Shown here: piece after piece, positions 6,362 through 7,615 of the stretch
Numbering within the stretch: the first letter of the stretch is position 1
Layout: each line of letters opens with the position of its first letter
NCBI GenBank assembly: GCA_031268245.1
Contig: JAIRXN010000177.1
Location: 1 to 7,615 of the forward strand
Origin: Treponema sp.
GTDB lineage: Bacteria; Spirochaetota; Spirochaetia; Treponematales; Breznakiellaceae
Reading direction: 5' to 3'
Length of the DNA stretch: 7,615 nucleotides
The notes under the pieces: model-generated
Databases searched by the model: none
What the model was told of the DNA's origin: nothing
The model's input: the letters and a program-made list of their open reading frames with translations, nothing else
Position numbers and translations under genes: made by a program

Positions 6362-7278
6362 TGAATACCCTGGAATTGCAAAAAAAATTGGACGAATTGA
6401 AAAAGATGATCTCTGAAACAGACATTGACGCCGTTCAGGATCTTGAAAATATCGAAACCAAAATTCAGGCGGTCTCCCGGACTGAGGCAACCTGGCGGAG
6501 GGTGGAACTGGCCCGGCATCCTGAACGGCCCTATTCAATGGATTATATAAACAGGATATTTACCGGTTTTATCGAACTGCATGGAGACCGGGCCTTCGGC
6601 GATGATCCTGCCATTGTCGGCGGACTTGCCTTTCTTGAAGGGCGGCCTGTTACAATCATTGCAAACCAGAAAGGAAGAACGCTCAAGGAAAATGTACACC
6701 GTAACCACGGTATGGCAAATCCCGAAGGCTACCGCAAAGCCCTGCGTCTTGCAAAGGAAGCCGAAAAATTCCGCCGGCCCATCATCACCTTTATTGATAC
6801 TGCCGGCGCATATCCGGGTATGGGAGCCGAGGAACGGGGAATCGGGGAAGCCATAGCCCGCAACCTTCGCGACCTGAGCCAGCTCAAGACTCCGATTGTC
6901 TGTATCATCATCGGGGAAGGCGGCTCAGGCGGCGCGCTGGGCCTCTGTGTGGGAGACAAGATCTATATGCTGGAAAACGCAATCTATTCGGTTATCAGCC
7001 CCGAAGGCTGCGCCTCCATACTCCTCCGGGATGCAAGCAAGGCCAAAGATGCGGCGGTCATGCTGAGGATCACCAGTGACGATCTCCTTGAATTCAAGGT
7101 GATCAACGGCATCATCGCCGAACCTCCCGGAGGCGCCCATACCGATCCCGATGCGGCCGCCGCAAACATCAAAAAAGTCCTGATCAAAGAAACCAAAGAC
7201 CTTACAGGCCGTGACCCTTCGGTTCTTGTCCGGTACCGTAACCAGAAGATCCGCAAGGTCGGCCATTGGCTGGAGTGA
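6358..7278 (+). CDS. accA: Acetyl-CoA carboxylase carboxyltransferase subunit alpha (AccA)
   Basis: AccA is the partner of AccD in the carboxyltransferase that makes malonyl-CoA. The 306-residue protein is near the usual 310-320. It has the charged N-terminal helical region (about 1-50), then HGDRAFGDDPAIVGGLA (75-91), KGRTLKENVHRNHGM (105-119), PEGYRKALRLAKEAEKF (122-138), FIDTAGAYPGMGAEERG (145-161), IGEGGSGGALG (185-195) and SVISPEGCASIL (211-222). These blocks align closely with E. coli AccA as I recall it, including the FIDTxGAYPG and GEGGSGGA elements of the active site. The start is ambiguous: ATG at 6358 overlaps the accD stop as ATGA, and a second ATG follows at 6361. CGGGAG at 6347-6352 suits either. 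I keep 6358 because of the stop-start overlap. It is the last gene of the cluster; the next gene starts 220 bases after its stop. Confidence 0.95.
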   Translation: MMNTLELQKKLDELKKMISETDIDAVQDLENIETKIQAVSRTEATWRRVELARHPERPYSMDYINRIFTGFIELHGDRAFGDDPAIVGGLAFLEGRPVTIIANQKGRTLKENVHRNHGMANPEGYRKALRLAKEAEKFRRPIITFIDTAGAYPGMGAEERGIGEAIARNLRDLSQLKTPIVCIIIGEGGSGGALGLCVGDKIYMLENAIYSVISPEGCASILLRDASKAKDAAVMLRITSDDLLEFKVINGIIAEPPGGAHTDPDAAAANIKKVLIKETKDLTGRDPSVLVRYRNQKIRKVGHWLE

Positions 7279-7366
7279 TTCTAGCGGGCAATGCTGAACT
7301 TGACGCTAATCATCGTACCCTATTATTTTTCCCGTTTTTCTGCGAAAAATCTATAATTTTGCAGTA

Positions 7367-7394
7367 CTGATGTATGCCCGGTTGAATACATCAG
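7367..7394 (+). repeat. 9-bp perfect inverted repeat in the accA-gntR gap
   Basis: The arms CTGATGTAT (7367-7375) and ATACATCAG (7386-7394) are exact reverse complements around a 10-base centre. No T-run follows, so a terminator role is weak. It lies about 34 bases upstream of the proposed -35 box of the regulator gene, a position suitable for a regulator binding site; GTAT/ATAC half-sites occur in some GntR-family operators. It might instead be a stem-loop at the 3' end of the acc transcript. No direct evidence decides between these. Confidence 0.45.
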
Positions 7395-7407
7395 CGCTTC
7401 CCTGGAG

Positions 7408-7457
7408 TTAATTTTAAAATTTAAAGCTTGACAGAAGTTGGTAACTCATGGTAGAAC
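7408..7457 (+). promoter_or_regulatory. Predicted sigma-70-type promoter of the GntR-family gene
   Basis: A perfect -35 box TTGACA is at 7428-7433. After 18 bases the best -10 candidate is TAGAAC at 7452-7457 (four of six consensus positions), preceded by TG at 7449-7450 as in extended -10 promoters. The stretch 7408-7425 directly upstream of the -35 box is almost entirely A and T, includes the 12-base palindrome AATTTTAAAATT (7410-7421), and resembles an UP element. Transcription would start near 7464, leaving a leader of about 34 bases before the ATG at 7498. This is a prediction from consensus matches. Confidence 0.5.
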
Positions 7458-7466
7458 AAATTAATA

Positions 7467-7481
7467 AGTTGTTGAACAACT
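7467..7481 (+). promoter_or_regulatory. Palindrome at the predicted transcription start, candidate operator
   Basis: AGTTGTT (7467-7473) and AACAACT (7475-7481) are perfect 7-bp inverted arms around a single G. The element begins about 3 bases after the predicted transcription start of the regulator gene, where a bound dimer would block initiation or early elongation. Because the downstream gene encodes a GntR-type DNA-binding protein, autoregulation through this site is plausible. As RNA the one-base loop would force the stem partly open, so a DNA-level operator is more likely than a hairpin. Confidence 0.45.
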
Positions 7482-7497
7482 ATAAGGTTGGATAACC

Positions 7498-7615
7498 ATG
7501 GAACAGAGACATCTCAGCAGCGTACCAAACAGTAAGATTCCGGCGTATGTGGCGGTGTATGAACGGCTTTACAACGCGATTGCCACCGGTATGTATAAAC
7601 CCGGAGAGCAAATCC
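7498..7615 (+). CDS. GntR-family transcriptional regulator, 3'-truncated by the window edge
   Basis: Only the first 39 codons are visible: MEQRHLSSVPNSKIPAYVAV followed by YERLYNAIATGMYKPGEQI. The pattern Y..VYERLYNAIATGMYKPGEQ is the start of the GntR winged-helix domain, where a first helix is followed by I..G.Y.PG..LP. The reading frame stays open to the window end. The ATG at 7498 is preceded by a weak AAGG at 7484-7487, 10 bases away, and by the promoter-like and palindromic elements described above. The effector domain is outside the window, so FadR/FCD, HutC/UTRA, aminotransferase-like or other GntR subfamilies cannot be told apart. Adjacency to fatty-acid genes suggests, but does not show, a role in lipid control; it has its own predicted promoter and may regulate unrelated genes downstream. 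Confidence 0.75.
   Translation, partial: MEQRHLSSVPNSKIPAYVAVYERLYNAIATGMYKPGEQI

Noticed and set aside
6056..6538. 160-codon minus-strand frame across the accD/accA junction
   Set aside because: It lies antisense to two conserved subunits, crosses their junction, and has no motif or ribosome binding support.
7300..7329. Possible promoter with TTGACG at 7300-7305 and TATTAT at 7321-7326 or TATTTT at 7324-7329
   Set aside because: The better -10 match has only 15 bases of spacing and the better spacing has a poor -10. In such an AT-rich stretch this is weak, and the TTGACA promoter at 7428 is a better candidate.
7335..7349. TTTTTC/GAAAAA hairpin considered as the acc operon terminator
   Set aside because: The stem is only 6 bp, nearly all A-T with a 3-base loop, and is not followed by a clean T-run, so it would be too unstable for intrinsic termination.
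7352..7357. Perfect TATAAT hexamer
   Set aside because: No acceptable -35 sequence lies 16-18 bases upstream and there is no extended TG. It is likely chance in AT-rich DNA.

Overview
The window carries most of a bacterial type II fatty-acid synthesis (FAS II) operon fused to a complete four-subunit acetyl-CoA carboxylase (ACC) operon, all on the plus strand, followed by a regulatory gap and the first codons of a GntR-family regulator. Base composition is moderately GC-rich in the genes and clearly AT-rich in the last intergenic region. The organism is most likely a spirochaete of the treponeme type. The enoyl reductase is a FabV/Ter protein whose first residues (MIIKPMVRNNICINSHPAGC) and many later blocks closely resemble my memory of Treponema denticola trans-2-enoyl-CoA reductase. 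This assignment is an inference from one gene family, not a proven taxonomy.

Layout: the 3' part of fabG (1-669, start lost upstream), fabF (683-1954), fabZ (1966-2409), fabV (2399-3652), a 58-base gap holding a strong imperfect inverted repeat (3655-3687), accB (3711-4199), accC (4201-5565), accD (5558-6361), accA (6358-7278), a 219-base gap with promoter- and operator-like sequences, and a truncated GntR-type gene (7498 to the window end). Spacing is tight: 13 and 11 bases, an 11-base overlap, the 58-base gap, 1 base, then overlaps of 8 and 4 bases. This points to one transcript with translational coupling, possibly divided functionally at the hairpin before accB.

Together the genes cover the committed step and the elongation cycle. 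AccBCDA makes malonyl-CoA, FabF condenses malonyl-ACP with acyl-ACP, FabG reduces the 3-keto group, FabZ dehydrates, and FabV reduces the enoyl group with NADH. FabD, FabH and ACP are not in the window; they may lie upstream of the truncated fabG. The catalytic residues I could check are all present, so the genes look functional.

No phage, insertion sequence, CRISPR, tRNA or rRNA was seen. I found no undescribed multi-gene system. The points most worth a second look are the hairpin at the fab/acc junction, the FabV enzyme in a Firmicutes-like fab-acc order, paired indels in the biotin carboxylase, and the palindromes around the regulator's promoter.
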